Translations under genes and position numbers: made by a program
In this document: positions 27,312 through 37,892 of the stretch, piece after piece
Numbering within the stretch: the stretch's first letter is position 1
Layout: the number at the start of each line of letters is the position of its first letter
The notes under the pieces: model-generated
The model's database searches: none
What the model was told of the DNA's origin: nothing
Seen by the model: only the letters and a program-made list of their open reading frames with translations
Source of the DNA: Pseudomonas sp. Irchel s3h17
GTDB taxonomy: Bacteria; Pseudomonadota; Gammaproteobacteria; Pseudomonadales; Pseudomonadaceae
Direction of reading: 5' to 3'
NCBI RefSeq assembly: GCF_900187505.1
Contig: NZ_FYDL01000004.1
Span: 1-64,000, forward strand
Length of the DNA: 64,000 bases

Positions 27312-28406
27312 TTAGAGAACTGCCTTGGGGTAGGAACCCAACACTTTAAGTGCCACTGCTTCCTGACTGATTTTCTCCAGCACACCTTTTACCAGCGGAT
27401 CGCGGTGGTGGCCGACGAAGTCGATGAAGAACACATAGGTCCACTTGCCACTGCGCGACGGACGGGTCTCGATGCGCGTCAGGTCGATGCCGTTGTCATG
27501 GAATGGCACCAGCAATTCGTGAAGCGCGCCCGGCTTGTTGCTCATCGACACGATGATCGATGTCTTGTCGTCGCCGGTCGGTGGCACTTCCTGGTTACCG
27601 ATCATCAAGAATCGCGTGGAGTTATCCGGGCGATCCTCGATTTTCTCGGCCAGGCGGGTCAGGCCGTACAAGCCCGCGGCCATGTCACCGGCAATCGCTG
27701 CCGAATTCCACTCGCCCTTGACCCGCTTGGCCGCTTCGGCGTTGCTCGATACCGCCACGCGCTCGACGTTCGGGTAATGGGCATCCAGCCATTTACGGCA
27801 CTGCGCCAGGGACTGGGCGTGGGAGTAAATACGGCTGATGCTGTCGGTCTTGGTGTTTTCACCGACCAGCAAATGGTGGTGAATACGCAGCTCGACTTCG
27901 CCACAGATAACCATGTCGTGTTCGAGGAAGCTGTCGAGGGTGTGGTTGACCGCACCCTCGGTGGAGTTTTCCACCGGCACCACGCCAAAGTTCACCGCAC
28001 CGGCCGCCACTTCACGGAACACTTCGTCGATCGCTGCCATCGGCTTGCTGATCACCGCGTGACCGAAGTGCTTCATGGCCGCCGCCTGGGTGAAGGTCCC
28101 CTCGGGGCCGAGGTAAGCCACTTTCAGCGGCTGCTCGAGCGCCAGGCACGAGGACATGATTTCGCGGAACAACCGCGCCATCTCTTCGTTACCCAGCGGC
28201 CCCTGATTGCGCTCCATGACGCGCTTGAGCACCTGAGCCTCACGCTCAGGACGATAGAACACCGGCACTTCGCCTTCGGCCAGCGAGGCCATCTTTACTC
28301 GCGCGACTTCCTGGGCGCAGCGTGCACGCTCACTGATCAGCTCCAGGACCTTCTCGTCCAGAGCATCAATGCGCAGGCGCAGTGCCTTGAGTTCTTGCTC
28401 AGACAT
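27312..28406 (-). CDS. pheA: bifunctional chorismate mutase / prephenate dehydratase
   Basis: The P-protein of phenylalanine synthesis, 364 residues. Residues ~1-90 are an AroQ chorismate mutase (LRLRIDALDEKVLELISERARCAQ). Residues ~95-275 are the prephenate dehydratase (VAYLGPEGTFTQAA, VPVENSTEGAVNHTLD, NSTRFLMIG). Residues ~285-364 are the ACT regulatory domain (TSIIVSMSNKPGALHELL, LTRIETRPSR), expected to bind phenylalanine for feedback control. Its start shares one base with the serC stop (TAATG). Confidence 0.97.
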   Translation of the reverse strand: MSEQELKALRLRIDALDEKVLELISERARCAQEVARVKMASLAEGEVPVFYRPEREAQVLKRVMERNQGPLGNEEMARLFREIMSSCLALEQPLKVAYLGPEGTFTQAAAMKHFGHAVISKPMAAIDEVFREVAAGAVNFGVVPVENSTEGAVNHTLDSFLEHDMVICGEVELRIHHHLLVGENTKTDSISRIYSHAQSLAQCRKWLDAHYPNVERVAVSSNAEAAKRVKGEWNSAAIAGDMAAGLYGLTRLAEKIEDRPDNSTRFLMIGNQEVPPTGDDKTSIIVSMSNKPGALHELLVPFHDNGIDLTRIETRPSRSGKWTYVFFIDFVGHHRDPLVKGVLEKISQEAVALKVLGSYPKAVL

Positions 28407-29491
28407 TAGCCATGTTCCTTCTCGAACTCTGCCATGTACGAAACCAGCGCGTTGACCGCGTTGATATCGACGGCGTTGTAGATAGAGGCACGCATGCCGC
28501 CTACCGAACGGTGACCCTTGAGATTCAACAGCCCGCGAGCCTCGGCACCCACCAGGAACGGCTTGTCGAGACGATCGTCAGCCAGACGGAACGGCACGTT
28601 CATCCACGAGCGGTCAGCCTTGTTGATCGGATTGCTGTACAGGCCGCTGGCATCGATGAAGCCGTACAGGGTGCGCTGCTTGACTTCGTTGAGCTTGCCG
28701 ATGGCCTCGACACCACCTTGCTCCTTCAACCACTCGAATACCAGACCGGACAAGTACCAGGCCAGGGTTGGCGGGGTGTTGTACATCGAACCGTTGTCAG
28801 CCGCGACCTTGTAGTCAAGCATGGTCGGGCACAGCGAACGGGCGTGACCCAGCAGGTCTTCACGCACGATATTGACGACGATACCGCTCGGACCGATGTT
28901 TTTCTGCGCACCGGCGTAGATCATGCCGAAACGCGACACATCGATCGGACGCGACAGGATGTCCGAAGACATGTCGGCCACCAGCGGAATATCACCGGTT
29001 TCCGGAACCCATTGGAACTCCAGGCCGCCGATGGTTTCGTTCGGCGCGTAGTGTACGTAGGCTGCGTCTTGCGACAGCTTCCATTCGTTCTGACCGGGAA
29101 TTGCGAAATAGTCGTAAGGCTTGGCGGTAGCAGCAACGTTGACGCGGCCGTAACGCGAGGCTTCTTCGATGGCTTTCTGCGACCAGATACCGGTATCGAT
29201 ATAGTCGGCCGAGCCGTTTTCCGGCAACAGGTTCAGAGGAATCTGAGCAAATTGCTGGCTGGCGCCGCCTTGCAGAAACAGCACTTTATAGTTCGAGGGG
29301 ATATTCAGCAGATCACGCAGATCCTGCTCGGCCTTGGTGGCAATGGACACGAACTCATCACTGCGATGGCTCATTTCCATGACCGAGAGGCCTTTACCAT
29401 GCCAGTCGAGCAACTCGGACTGGGCACGCAACAGGACAGCTTCAGGCAGCGCAGCGGGACCTGCGCAGAAGTTATAGGCTCGTTTGCTCAC
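28406..29491 (-). CDS. serC: phosphoserine aminotransferase
   Basis: Converts 3-phosphohydroxypyruvate to phosphoserine and also serves pyridoxine synthesis. It has 361 residues: [19 protein letters not shown] at the N-terminus, [26 protein letters not shown], the PLP lysine in [12 protein letters not shown], and [17 protein letters not shown] at the end. A GTG start at 29491 is chosen because the family begins (M)[12 protein letters not shown] and a GAGAGTGG ribosome site precedes it; the longer open frame has no conserved content. It follows gyrA by 64 bases. Confidence 0.96.
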   Translation of the reverse strand: MSKRAYNFCAGPAALPEAVLLRAQSELLDWHGKGLSVMEMSHRSDEFVSIATKAEQDLRDLLNIPSNYKVLFLQGGASQQFAQIPLNLLPENGSADYIDTGIWSQKAIEEASRYGRVNVAATAKPYDYFAIPGQNEWKLSQDAAYVHYAPNETIGGLEFQWVPETGDIPLVADMSSDILSRPIDVSRFGMIYAGAQKNIGPSGIVVNIVREDLLGHARSLCPTMLDYKVAADNGSMYNTPPTLAWYLSGLVFEWLKEQGGVEAIGKLNEVKQRTLYGFIDASGLYSNPINKADRSWMNVPFRLADDRLDKPFLVGAEARGLLNLKGHRSVGGMRASIYNAVDINAVNALVSYMAEFEKEHG

Positions 29492-29555
29492 ATCCACTCT
29501 CGCTATGCAATCACGGTAGCGGACAGAGCAAACACTCTGCCCTGCTACGATTTGG

Positions 29556-32225
29556 TTAGTCTTGCGGCTCTTCTTCGTCAGCTGCGTCGGCTTGCTGGCC
29601 TTCAACACCGTCATCCGGCTCGGCACCGGCATCGAGTACGACACCGTCAAGCTCGGCACTCTCTTCGCCTTCCAGCTCTTCGCCTTCGACTTCCGACGGT
29701 TCCTGGACCCGCTCCAGGCCTACCAGCGTTTCATCGCTGGCCAGCTTGATCAGGGTCACGCCCTGGGTGTTACGACCCAGGCTCGACACTTCGTCAACCC
29801 GGGTACGCACCAGGGTCCCCTGGTCGGAAATCAGCATGATTTCCTCACCGTCGAGCACCTGGACCGCGCCGACCAGACGGCCGTTACGGTCGTTGCTGAC
29901 CATGGCGATAACGCCCTGGCCGCCACGCTTGTACTCAGGGAACTCGGTGATGGCGGTACGTTTGCCGAAACCACGCGCGGAAGCCGTGAGGATCTGGCTG
30001 CCTTCTTCCGGGATCAGCATGGAAATCAGTTTCTGGCCTTCCGGCAGGCGCATGCCACGCACACCACGAGCGGTACGACCCATGGCACGGACGTCGGACT
30101 CCTTGAAGCGAGTGACCTTGCCGCCGTCGGAGAACAGCATGACTTCACGCTCGCCATCGGTAATGGCAGCGCTGATCAATACGTCGCCTTCATCCAGCTC
30201 CAGCGCGATCAGGCCAACGCTGCGCTGACGACTGAAGGATTCCAGCGGGGTCTTCTTCACGGTGCCATTGGCGGTCGCCATGAAGATGTAGTGACCTTCG
30301 GTGTATTCCTCGACCGGCAGCATGGTGGTGATGTACTCACCATCATCCAGCGGCAGCAGGTTGACCAGCGGACGACCACGGGCGGCGCGGGAGGCTTCCG
30401 GAATTTCGTAGGTTTTCAGCCAGTAGACCTTGCCCTTGCTGGAGAACAGCAACAGCGTGGTGTGGCTGTTGGCGACCAGCAGGTGAGCAATGTAGTCCTC
30501 ATCCTTGACGCCGGTTGCCGACTTGCCTTTACCGCCACGACGCTGGGCCTGGTACGCAGCCAATGGCTGGGTCTTGGCATAGCCACCGTGGGAAATGGTC
30601 ACGACGCGCTCTTCTTCCGGGATCATGTCACCCAGGGTCAGGTCCAGGCGCGCATCCAGAATTTCAGTGCGGCGCACATCGCCGTATTCGGCACGGATCA
30701 CTTCCAGCTCTTCGCGGATCACTTCCATCAGGCGCGTGGCGCTGTTGAGGATGCGGATCAGCTCGCCGATCTGGTTGAGGATCTCTTGATACTCGGCCAG
30801 CAGTTTTTCGTGCTCAAGGCCGGTCAGGCGGTGCAGACGCAGCTCCAGAATGGCTTGCGCCTGCTCTGGCGACAGGAAGTACTTGCCTTCGCGCAGGCCG
30901 TATTGCGGGTCGAGGTTTTCCGGACGGCAGGAATCCGCACCGGCACGTTCCACCATCGCCACCACGGCAGAGGATTCCCAAGGGGTGCTGATCAGCGCTT
31001 CCTTGGCTTCCGACGGGGTTGGCGAGGCCTTGATCAGGGCGATGACCGGGTCGATGTTCGACAGGGCAACCGCTTGACCTTCAAGGATGTGACCACGCTC
31101 GCGCGCCTTGCGCAGTTCGAACACGGTACGACGGGTCACCACTTCGCGACGGTGACGAACGAAGGCTTCCAGCAGGTCCTTGAGGTTCAGGATCCGCGGA
31201 CGGCCGTCGATCAGCGCGACGATGTTGATACCGAACACCGCTTGCAGCTGGGTCTGGGCGTAGAGATTGTTGAGGATGACCTCAGGCACCTCGCCGCGAC
31301 GCAGCTCGATCACGACGCGCATACCGTCCTTGTCGGACTCGTCGCGCAGTTCGGTGATGCCTTCGAGCTTCTTCTCCTTGACCAGCTCGGCGATCTTCTC
31401 GATCAGACGTGCCTTGTTCAACTGGTAAGGGAGTTCGGTGATGACGATCTGCTGACGGCCACCGACCTTGTCGATGTCTTCGATCATTGAGCGGGCGCGC
31501 ATGTAAATGCGGCCGCGACCGGTACGGTAGGCTTCGATGATGCCGGCACGACCATTGATGATCGCGGCGGTCGGGAAGTCCGGACCCGGGATGTATTGCA
31601 TCAGGTCGTCGACAGTCAGCTCGGGATTGTCGATGAGCGCCAGGCAACCGTCGATGACTTCACCGAGGTTGTGCGGCGGAATGTTGGTCGCCATGCCCAC
31701 GGCGATACCGCTGGAGCCGTTGACCAGCAGGTTGGGAATACGGGTCGGCATGACCGCGGGGATCATCTCGGTGCCGTCGTAGTTCGGCACCCAGTCCACG
31801 GTTTCCTTGTGCAGGTCAGCCAGCAGCTCGTGCGCCAGCTTGGTCATGCGCACTTCGGTGTATCGCATCGCCGCGGCGTTGTCGCCGTCGACCGAACCGA
31901 AGTTGCCCTGGCCGTCTACCAGCAGGTAGCGCAGCGAGAATGGCTGCGCCATACGAACGATGGTGTCGTACACCGCGGTATCACCATGCGGGTGATACTT
32001 ACCGATCACGTCACCGACAACACGGGCAGATTTCTTGTACGGCTTGTTGAAATCGTTACCCAGCTCGCTCATTGCGAACAGCACACGCCGATGCACGGGC
32101 TTCAAGCCATCGCGCGCATCAGGCAGTGCCCGCCCGACAATTACGCTCATCGCGTAGTCGAGGTAGGACTGTTTCAGCTCGTCTTCGATATTGACCGGGA
32201 GGATTTCTTTGGCCAGTTCGCCCAT
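29556..32225 (-). CDS. gyrA: DNA gyrase subunit A
   Basis: The 889-residue breakage-reunion subunit of gyrase. It starts [29 protein letters not shown] and has the quinolone-region segment [13 protein letters not shown] with Thr83 and Asp87, the catalytic Tyr122 in [10 protein letters not shown], and beta-pinwheel repeats in the C-terminal half ([24 protein letters not shown] is the GyrA box). The tail is acidic. Thr83 is the normal residue in pseudomonads, so no resistance change is indicated. It is the first gene of the minus-strand block running to rpsA. Confidence 0.98.
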   Translation of the reverse strand: MGELAKEILPVNIEDELKQSYLDYAMSVIVGRALPDARDGLKPVHRRVLFAMSELGNDFNKPYKKSARVVGDVIGKYHPHGDTAVYDTIVRMAQPFSLRYLLVDGQGNFGSVDGDNAAAMRYTEVRMTKLAHELLADLHKETVDWVPNYDGTEMIPAVMPTRIPNLLVNGSSGIAVGMATNIPPHNLGEVIDGCLALIDNPELTVDDLMQYIPGPDFPTAAIINGRAGIIEAYRTGRGRIYMRARSMIEDIDKVGGRQQIVITELPYQLNKARLIEKIAELVKEKKLEGITELRDESDKDGMRVVIELRRGEVPEVILNNLYAQTQLQAVFGINIVALIDGRPRILNLKDLLEAFVRHRREVVTRRTVFELRKARERGHILEGQAVALSNIDPVIALIKASPTPSEAKEALISTPWESSAVVAMVERAGADSCRPENLDPQYGLREGKYFLSPEQAQAILELRLHRLTGLEHEKLLAEYQEILNQIGELIRILNSATRLMEVIREELEVIRAEYGDVRRTEILDARLDLTLGDMIPEEERVVTISHGGYAKTQPLAAYQAQRRGGKGKSATGVKDEDYIAHLLVANSHTTLLLFSSKGKVYWLKTYEIPEASRAARGRPLVNLLPLDDGEYITTMLPVEEYTEGHYIFMATANGTVKKTPLESFSRQRSVGLIALELDEGDVLISAAITDGEREVMLFSDGGKVTRFKESDVRAMGRTARGVRGMRLPEGQKLISMLIPEEGSQILTASARGFGKRTAITEFPEYKRGGQGVIAMVSNDRNGRLVGAVQVLDGEEIMLISDQGTLVRTRVDEVSSLGRNTQGVTLIKLASDETLVGLERVQEPSEVEGEELEGEESAELDGVVLDAGAEPDDGVEGQQADAADEEEPQD

Positions 32226-32649
32226 GAGAAGCCTGATTCCTTTTTCTGGTGAAACTTCGCCACATCCTGATGGGACCAACGAAGCTCGCCGCTGCAGGCT
32301 GAGTGCCATACACCGACTTACGACAAATCAACGAGTTAAGCCATGGATCTGCGCAGTAAAGACAACCTCGCGAGGCTGCCTTGGAAACCGCCGGATGTTA
32401 TCACAAGAGCCGCCACGCACCTATCCCCCTGATGCGCATGGAGCATAGTTAGTTGACCGGTGACAGGCTTGAAGGGGATCAGAGGGGCTTAGAGCTGCTT
32501 TGAATGAAGAATCAGGGGCTGATTCAGGCTGACTCATTGGCTTTAGGGCCTCTTCGCGGGCACGCCCACTCCCACATCGATCGGTGACAATCACACAACC
32601 CGTGGGAACGCGCTTGCCCGCGAAGGCGACCTGGCAGGCGCCAAAGCCC
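32226..32649. other. gyrA-mtnA intergenic region with an imperfect REP-like palindrome
   Basis: 424 bases without a supported gene. Nearest gyrA lies its leader with GGAATC before the start codon. At 32553-32624 two arms, TTCGCGGGCACGCCCACTCCCA and its imperfect complement GTGGGAACGCGCTTGCCCGCGAA, form a large stem typical of Pseudomonas REP pairs and could end mtnA transcription. A possible gyrA promoter (TGTGATAAC on the minus strand near 32400) is too weak to call. Confidence 0.5.
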
Positions 32650-33726
32650 TCAATGCAGACGCTTGCGGCACATCAGTTGCGCCATTTTCGCGGCATCGGG
32701 CCGCTCGACGATGCCTTTTTCCGTGACGATCACATCGATCAGGTCCGCCGGGGTGACATCGAACACCGGATTGAAGGCCTCGACATCCGCCCCCACCCGC
32801 TTGCCCCCCACATCCAGCAGCTCGCTGCCGTCACGCTCTTCGATGGGGATGTCCTCGCCACTGGCCAGGTTCATGTCAATCGTCGAACTCGGCGCCACGA
32901 CCATGAAGCGCACGCCATGGTGCATGGCATTGACCGCGAGCTGGTAGGTGCCGATCTTGTTCGCCACATCACCATTGGCGGTAATGCGGTCCGCGCCGAC
33001 GATCACCCAGGTAATGCCCTTGGTCTTCATGATGTGGGCGGCGGCGGAGTCGGCGTTGAGGGTCACCGGAATGCCTTCGTTGGCCAACTCCCATGCCGTC
33101 AGGCGCGAGCCTTGCAGCCATGGCCGGGTTTCGTCGGCATACACCCGCTCGACCATCCCCTCGATGAATGCCCCGCGAATCACCCCCAGCGCCGTGCCAA
33201 AGCCACCCGTGGCCAGTGCGCCGGTGTTGCAGTGCGTCAGAATGGCCTGGGCATTGCCCTGATGCTTGCGGATCAGGTCCACGCCCAACTGCGCCATGGT
33301 CAGGTTGGCCTCGCGATCGCTTTCGTGGATCGCCAGCGCCTCGGCCTCGAGGGCGGCCAATGGATCGGCGTGTTCCTTGAGTCGTTCCAGACGCTCGCGC
33401 ATGCGGCCCAGCGCCCAGAACAGATTGACCGCGGTCGGTCGCGAATCGGCCAGCAGCGCGAAGTCTTCCTCCAGCGCCGCCTGCCAGTCGCCACCTTCGG
33501 CGAAGCGCGCACGCGCCGCCAACACCACGCCATAGGCGGCACTGATGCCGATGGCCGGCGCACCGCGCACCACCATGGCGCGAATGGCCTCGGCCACGCC
33601 CGCCGCACTGGTATAGGCGATCCAGCGCTCCTCGAATGGCAGAATGCGCTGATCCAGCAGGTACAGGGCGCCGTCCCGCCAATCGATGGCTTTCACTTTC
33701 TCGGCTGCCAACAGTCGATCGCGCAT
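32650..33726 (-). CDS. mtnA: methylthioribose-1-phosphate isomerase
   Basis: Methionine salvage: converts 5-methylthioribose-1-phosphate to the ribulose form. It has 358 residues of the eIF-2B-like fold: [34 protein letters not shown] (the catalytic Cys region), [19 protein letters not shown] and [21 protein letters not shown] with the catalytic Asp. It starts at [16 protein letters not shown]. It is divergent from mtaD with a 108-base gap, and the two enzymes act in the same methylthioadenosine salvage route. Confidence 0.96.
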   Translation of the reverse strand: MRDRLLAAEKVKAIDWRDGALYLLDQRILPFEERWIAYTSAAGVAEAIRAMVVRGAPAIGISAAYGVVLAARARFAEGGDWQAALEEDFALLADSRPTAVNLFWALGRMRERLERLKEHADPLAALEAEALAIHESDREANLTMAQLGVDLIRKHQGNAQAILTHCNTGALATGGFGTALGVIRGAFIEGMVERVYADETRPWLQGSRLTAWELANEGIPVTLNADSAAAHIMKTKGITWVIVGADRITANGDVANKIGTYQLAVNAMHHGVRFMVVAPSSTIDMNLASGEDIPIEERDGSELLDVGGKRVGADVEAFNPVFDVTPADLIDVIVTEKGIVERPDAAKMAQLMCRKRLH

Positions 33727-33791
33727 CCCTCACCCCGCACTCATGAACAAAAGCCGTCGATTATAGCGATCCCCCGGCGAAGACGCTCGGG

Positions 33792-33797
33792 TATACT
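33792..33797 (+). promoter_or_regulatory. candidate -10 element for mtaD
   Basis: TATACT, preceded by CGGG and about 38 bases before the mtaD start, is a good -10 match in the divergent mtnA-mtaD gap. No convincing -35 is present at 17 bases, so this is a weak call. Confidence 0.3.
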
Positions 33798-33834
33798 TCG
33801 CCATCCTTTATAAAAGCACTGGACCAAACCCCCG

Positions 33835-35166
33835 ATGCCGACCCCTGCCGCCGCGCTCGACCTGCTCTTGCTGCCGACCTGGTTAGTCCCTGTCGAACCT
33901 GCTGGCGTGGTGCTCAAGGAGCATGCCCTGGGTATCCGTGACGGGCGAATTGCCTTCATCGGCCCACGCAATGAAGCCCTGAAGCTTGAGGCAACCGAAG
34001 TCCGCGAACTGCCGGGCACGCTGCTCAGCCCCGGCCTGATCAACGCCCACGGGCATGCGGCGATGACCCTGTTCCGCGGCCTGGCCGATGATTTGCCCCT
34101 GATGACCTGGCTGGAACAGCACATCTGGCCGGCCGAGGGCAAATGGGTCGACGAAGCCTTCGTGCGCGACGGCACCGACCTGGCCATTGCCGAGCAGATC
34201 AAAGGTGGCATCACCTGTTTCTCGGACATGTATTTCTTCCCGAAAGTTGCCAGCGAGCGCGTACATAACAGCGGCATCCGCGCCCAGATCGCCATTCCGA
34301 TCCTCGACTTTCCGATTCCCGGTGCCAGCGACGCGGATGAGGCCATCCGCCAGGGCGTCGAACTGTTCAGCGACCTCAAGCATCACCCGCGCATCAACAT
34401 TGCCTTCGGTCCTCATGCACCCTACACCGTTGGCGACGAAAACCTCGAGAAAATCCGGGTGATCGCCGAGGAACTGGACGCCGCGATTCACATGCACGTT
34501 CATGAAACCGCGTTCGAGGTACAGCAGTCGACCGAACAGCGCGGCGAGCGACCATTGGCCCGCCTGGCACGCCTGGGCCTGCTCGGGCCACGCTTCCAGG
34601 CCGTTCATATGACGCAAATCAGCGAAGACGACCTGGCATTGCTGGTAGAAAGCAACAGCAGCGTCATCCATTGCCCGGAATCCAACCTCAAGCTGGCCAG
34701 TGGCTTCTGCCCGGTGGAGCGCCTGTGGCAGGCCGGTGTCAACGTCGCCGTCGGCACCGATGGCGCGGCCAGCAACAATGACCTGGACTTGCTGGGCGAA
34801 ACCCGCACCGCCGCCCTGCTCGCCAAGGCCGTTGCCGGCTCGGCCACGGCGCTGGACGCCCACCGCGCCTTGCGCATGGCCACCCTCAACGGTGCCCGCG
34901 CACTGGGGCTGGAAACCGAAACGGGCTCGCTGGAAGTCGGCAAGGCCGCGGACCTGGTGGCCTTCGACCTGTCCGGCCTGGCCCAGCAACCGGTCTACGA
35001 CCCGGTTTCGCAGCTGATCTATGCCACCGGCCGGGACTGTGTGAAACACCTGTGGGTGGCCGGCAAGCAACTGCTCGATGACCGGCGCCTGACGCGCCTT
35101 GATGAACAACGGCTGTGCGCCACCGCCACCACCTGGGGCCAGCGCATCAGCGGCCATCGCGAATAG
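33835..35166 (+). CDS. mtaD: 5-methylthioadenosine / S-adenosylhomocysteine deaminase (TRZ/ATZ family)
   Basis: A 443-residue amidohydrolase with the metal sites [13 protein letters not shown] (H-x-H), [19 protein letters not shown] and [16 protein letters not shown]. This family deaminates methylthioadenosine or S-adenosylhomocysteine. In pseudomonads the methylthioadenosine activity feeds methylthioinosine phosphorylase, and the partner mtnA lies next door. The start [16 protein letters not shown] is the first in-frame ATG; no clear ribosome site is seen before it. ubiG follows after 63 bases. Confidence 0.88.
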   Translation: MPTPAAALDLLLLPTWLVPVEPAGVVLKEHALGIRDGRIAFIGPRNEALKLEATEVRELPGTLLSPGLINAHGHAAMTLFRGLADDLPLMTWLEQHIWPAEGKWVDEAFVRDGTDLAIAEQIKGGITCFSDMYFFPKVASERVHNSGIRAQIAIPILDFPIPGASDADEAIRQGVELFSDLKHHPRINIAFGPHAPYTVGDENLEKIRVIAEELDAAIHMHVHETAFEVQQSTEQRGERPLARLARLGLLGPRFQAVHMTQISEDDLALLVESNSSVIHCPESNLKLASGFCPVERLWQAGVNVAVGTDGAASNNDLDLLGETRTAALLAKAVAGSATALDAHRALRMATLNGARALGLETETGSLEVGKAADLVAFDLSGLAQQPVYDPVSQLIYATGRDCVKHLWVAGKQLLDDRRLTRLDEQRLCATATTWGQRISGHRE

Positions 35167-35229
35167 AACGATCCCTTGAGATGAACCTCAAGGCTGACAG
35201 CAGCATTTTTCAGATTCAGAGGATTACCC

Positions 35230-35928
35230 ATGAGCAACGTCGACCACGCTGAAATCGCCAAATTCGAGGCCCTGGCCCATCGTTGGTGGGACCGCGAAAG
35301 CGAGTTCAAGCCACTGCACGACATCAACCCTTTGCGGGTCAACTGGATTGACGAGCGCGTCAACCTGGCCGGCAAGAAGGTCCTGGACGTCGGTTGTGGC
35401 GGTGGCATCCTCAGCGAATCCATGGCCCAGCGCGGCGCCACCGTGATGGGTATCGACATGGGTGAAGCGCCACTGGCGGTGGCCCAACTGCACCAGCTCG
35501 AGTCCGGGGTAAACGTGGAGTACCGGCAGATCACCGCCGAGGCCCTGGCCGAGGAAATGCCCGGGCAATTCGACGTGGTCACCTGCCTGGAAATGCTCGA
35601 GCACGTACCGGACCCCTCGTCGGTGATTCGTGCGTGCTATCGCATGGTCAAGCCGGGCGGCCAGGTGTTCTTCTCGACCATCAACCGCAACCCGAAGGCG
35701 TATCTGTTTGCCATCGTCGGCGCGGAATACATCATGAAGCTGCTGCCTCGCGGCACTCACGACTTCAAGAAATTCATCCGCCCTTCCGAACTCGGCGCCT
35801 GGAGCCGCTCGGCCGGCCTGACCGTCAAGGACATCATCGGCCTGACCTACAACCCGCTGACCAAACACTACAAGCTGGCCAGCGACGTTGACGTCAACTA
35901 CATGATCCAGACCTTGCGCGAGGAGTAA
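35230..35928 (+). CDS. ubiG: bifunctional ubiquinone O-methyltransferase
   Basis: Performs both O-methylations of ubiquinone synthesis at the inner face of the membrane. It has 232 residues with [26 protein letters not shown] at the N-terminus, SAM motif [28 protein letters not shown] and [21 protein letters not shown]. An AGAGGA ribosome site precedes the ATG. mupP follows after only 4 bases, so the two are translationally linked. Confidence 0.97.
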   Translation: MSNVDHAEIAKFEALAHRWWDRESEFKPLHDINPLRVNWIDERVNLAGKKVLDVGCGGGILSESMAQRGATVMGIDMGEAPLAVAQLHQLESGVNVEYRQITAEALAEEMPGQFDVVTCLEMLEHVPDPSSVIRACYRMVKPGGQVFFSTINRNPKAYLFAIVGAEYIMKLLPRGTHDFKKFIRPSELGAWSRSAGLTVKDIIGLTYNPLTKHYKLASDVDVNYMIQTLREE

Positions 35929-35932
35929 GCCC

Positions 35933-36604
35933 ATGGCAATCAGAGCAGTTCTTTTCGACATGGACGGCACCCTGCTCGACACCGCTCCGGACTTCATCGC
36001 CATCTGCCAGGCCATGCTCGCCGACCGCGGTTTGCCGGCGATCCCGGACAAACGCATCCGCGACGAGATTTCCGGCGGGGCGAAAGCCATGGTCGCCGCG
36101 ACCTTCATGATGGACCCGCAATCGCCAGGCTTCGAGGCGTTGCGCCTGGAGTTCCTGGAGCGCTATGTCGCCGGCTGCGCGGTGCACAGCCGACTGTTCG
36201 ACGGCATGGCCGAACTGCTGGCCGATATCGAGAAGGCCAATCTGATCTGGGGCGTGGTCACCAACAAGCCGCTACGTTTCGCCGAGCCGATCATGCAACA
36301 GCTGGGGCTGGCCGAGCGCTCCGCCCTGCTGATCTGCCCCGATCATGTGAAGAACAGCAAGCCCGATCCGGAACCCTTGATCCTGGCGTGCCGCATGCTC
36401 GACCTGGACCCGGCCGACGTGCTGTTCGTGGGCGATGACCTGCGCGATATCGAGTCGGGGCGCGATGCCGGTACCAGGACCGCCGCGGTCACCTACGGCT
36501 ACATTCATCCTGACGACAACCCAAGGCACTGGGGTGCCGACGTGGTCGTGGATCATCCGCTGGAGTTGCGCAAGGTGCTCGACAGCGCACTGTGCGGCTG
36601 CTGA
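35933..36604 (+). CDS. mupP: N-acetylmuramic acid 6-phosphate phosphatase (HAD)
   Basis: A 223-residue HAD hydrolase. Motif I is [10 protein letters not shown] with the nucleophile Asp, motif II is VVTNKP, and motif IV is [13 protein letters not shown]. In P. putida and P. aeruginosa the gene at this place (after ubiG) is MupP, which dephosphorylates MurNAc-6-phosphate in the AmgK/MurU peptidoglycan recycling route. Older annotation calls it phosphoglycolate phosphatase (gph). The neighbourhood is the main basis for choosing MupP over Gph. Confidence 0.85.
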   Translation: MAIRAVLFDMDGTLLDTAPDFIAICQAMLADRGLPAIPDKRIRDEISGGAKAMVAATFMMDPQSPGFEALRLEFLERYVAGCAVHSRLFDGMAELLADIEKANLIWGVVTNKPLRFAEPIMQQLGLAERSALLICPDHVKNSKPDPEPLILACRMLDLDPADVLFVGDDLRDIESGRDAGTRTAAVTYGYIHPDDNPRHWGADVVVDHPLELRKVLDSALCGC

Positions 36605-36788
36605 GCACAGGGGCGTTGTGGCCTGGGTCGCGAAGCGGCCCCAGAATCGGCAACCGCACCCTGTCAAGCACACCGCATTAACCGAATTTACGACTGCTTC
36701 GCCCGAACGCGGACCGGCCGACGGGAGCAAGCTCCCTCGCCACGGGTTCGGTGCTTACCTTCTAGTTGAATTTGTTGTGAGGTTTTTT
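36605..36788. repeat. single REP-type palindrome between mupP and yciK
   Basis: At 36720-36746 the sequence ACGGGAGCAAGCTCCCTCGC, continuing CCACGGG, is one arm of the same REP family found at 50614, 53141 and 61909. A GCGAAGCGGCCCC stretch at 36630-36645 resembles the REPIN spacer. The second arm is missing or decayed. The last ~40 bases hold the yciK leader with TGTGAGG. Confidence 0.6.
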
Positions 36789-37529
36789 ATGTTTGATTAC
36801 TCCGCTCGCCCTGAACTGCTCAAGGACCGGGTCATCCTGGTCACCGGCGCCGGTCGCGGGATCGGCGCCGCCGCTGCGAAGACCTATGCCGCTCACGGCG
36901 CAACCGTGCTGCTGCTGGGCAAGACCGAAGCCAACCTGACCCAGGTCTACGACGACATCGAGGCAGCCGGTTATCCACAGCCCGCGGTGATCCCGTTCAA
37001 CCTGGAAACCGCCCTGCCGCACCAGTACGACGAACTGGCCGCCATGATCGAAACCGAATTCGGTCACCTTGACGGCCTGCTGCATAACGCCTCGATCATC
37101 GGCCCGCGCACGCCACTGGAACAACTGTCCGGCGAGAACTTCATGCGCGTGATGCAAGTCAACGTCAACGCCATGTTCATGCTGACCAGCACCTTGTTAC
37201 CGCTGCTCAAGCTGTCCCTGGACGCCTCGGTGATCTTCACCTCCAGCAGCGTCGGGCGTAAAGGTCGGGCCTACTGGGGCGCCTATGGCGTATCCAAGTT
37301 CGCGACCGAAGGGCTGATGCAGACCCTGGCCGACGAGCTCGATACCGTCGCACCGGTTCGCGCCAACAGCATCAACCCCGGGGCAACCCGCACCAGCATG
37401 CGCGCCCAAGCGTACCCCGGTGAAAATCCAGTCAACAACCCGACGCCGGAAGAGATCATGCCGGTCTACCTGTACCTGATGGGCCCGGACAGCACCGGCA
37501 TCAACGGTCAGGCCTTCGACGCCCAGTAA
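36789..37529 (+). CDS. yciK: short-chain dehydrogenase, YciK type
   Basis: A 246-residue SDR: VILVTGAGRGIGAAAAKTYAAHG binds the nucleotide, LHNASIIG is the NNAG-equivalent, and VIFTSSSVGRKGRAYWGAYGVSK has the Ser and Y-x3-K. The physiological substrate of YciK is unknown. The ATG at 36789 is preferred to an upstream in-frame start because the preceding 118 codons overlap mupP and REP sequence. It follows mupP on the same strand in the conserved ubiG-mupP-yciK order. Confidence 0.9.
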   Translation: MFDYSARPELLKDRVILVTGAGRGIGAAAAKTYAAHGATVLLLGKTEANLTQVYDDIEAAGYPQPAVIPFNLETALPHQYDELAAMIETEFGHLDGLLHNASIIGPRTPLEQLSGENFMRVMQVNVNAMFMLTSTLLPLLKLSLDASVIFTSSSVGRKGRAYWGAYGVSKFATEGLMQTLADELDTVAPVRANSINPGATRTSMRAQAYPGENPVNNPTPEEIMPVYLYLMGPDSTGINGQAFDAQ

Positions 37530-37530
37530 C

Positions 37531-37574
37531 GCCCTGAGCCACAGGGCTCTGCCGCGACGGCATTCCGTCGCGGC
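37531..37574 (+). terminator. double hairpin after yciK
   Basis: Two stems lie immediately after the yciK stop: GCCCTG/CAGGGC (37531-37547) and a perfect 10-bp GCCGCGACGG/CCGTCGCGGC with a CATT loop (37551-37574). The following T content is low, so it is a stable terminator-like structure rather than a textbook intrinsic terminator. Confidence 0.65.
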
Positions 37575-37892
37575 ACGTTATTGAGCGCAGTCGGACCGCC
37601 ATGGCCGTCAATCAAATGCCATCAATGCATTCGCGATTGTTCGTCACTGCAAATTAACAAACTGATTTTCAAAGACTTTTATCCAACTGAACCGAATGGC
37701 ATGACTTTCGCTCTAATCCTGCATAAACATGCAGCGTGTGAGTGCTCGGGCAACCCCCAACACTTCAGCCTGGCAAAGCAGTCTGAACTCAAGCCAAATG
37801 TCCTGCGGGACTGATGGAACAGTATGACGCGCAACCCAATGCCGCTCTCACCCAGCCTGTAAGACAGCATCCTGCTTAGAGGCTCACGCCAT
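37575..37892. other. intergenic region upstream of the diguanylate cyclase gene
   Basis: About 318 bases with an AT-rich patch at 37640-37690 (for example AATTAACAAACTGATTTTC), unlike the GC-rich surroundings. It probably holds the promoter of the downstream gene. No convincing -35/-10 pair or gene was found. AGAGG lies just ahead of the downstream start codon. Confidence 0.4.

Noticed and set aside
29562..31490. 642-codon open frame on the plus strand opposite gyrA
   Set aside because: Shadow of gyrA; no conserved motif.
31978..31993. GyrA Thr83 as a quinolone-resistance mutation
   Set aside because: Thr is the normal residue at this position in pseudomonads, and Asp87 is unchanged.
37581..37814. 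77-codon open frame in the yciK-cyclase gap
   Set aside because: No ribosome site, no conserved pattern and atypical composition; treated as noncoding.
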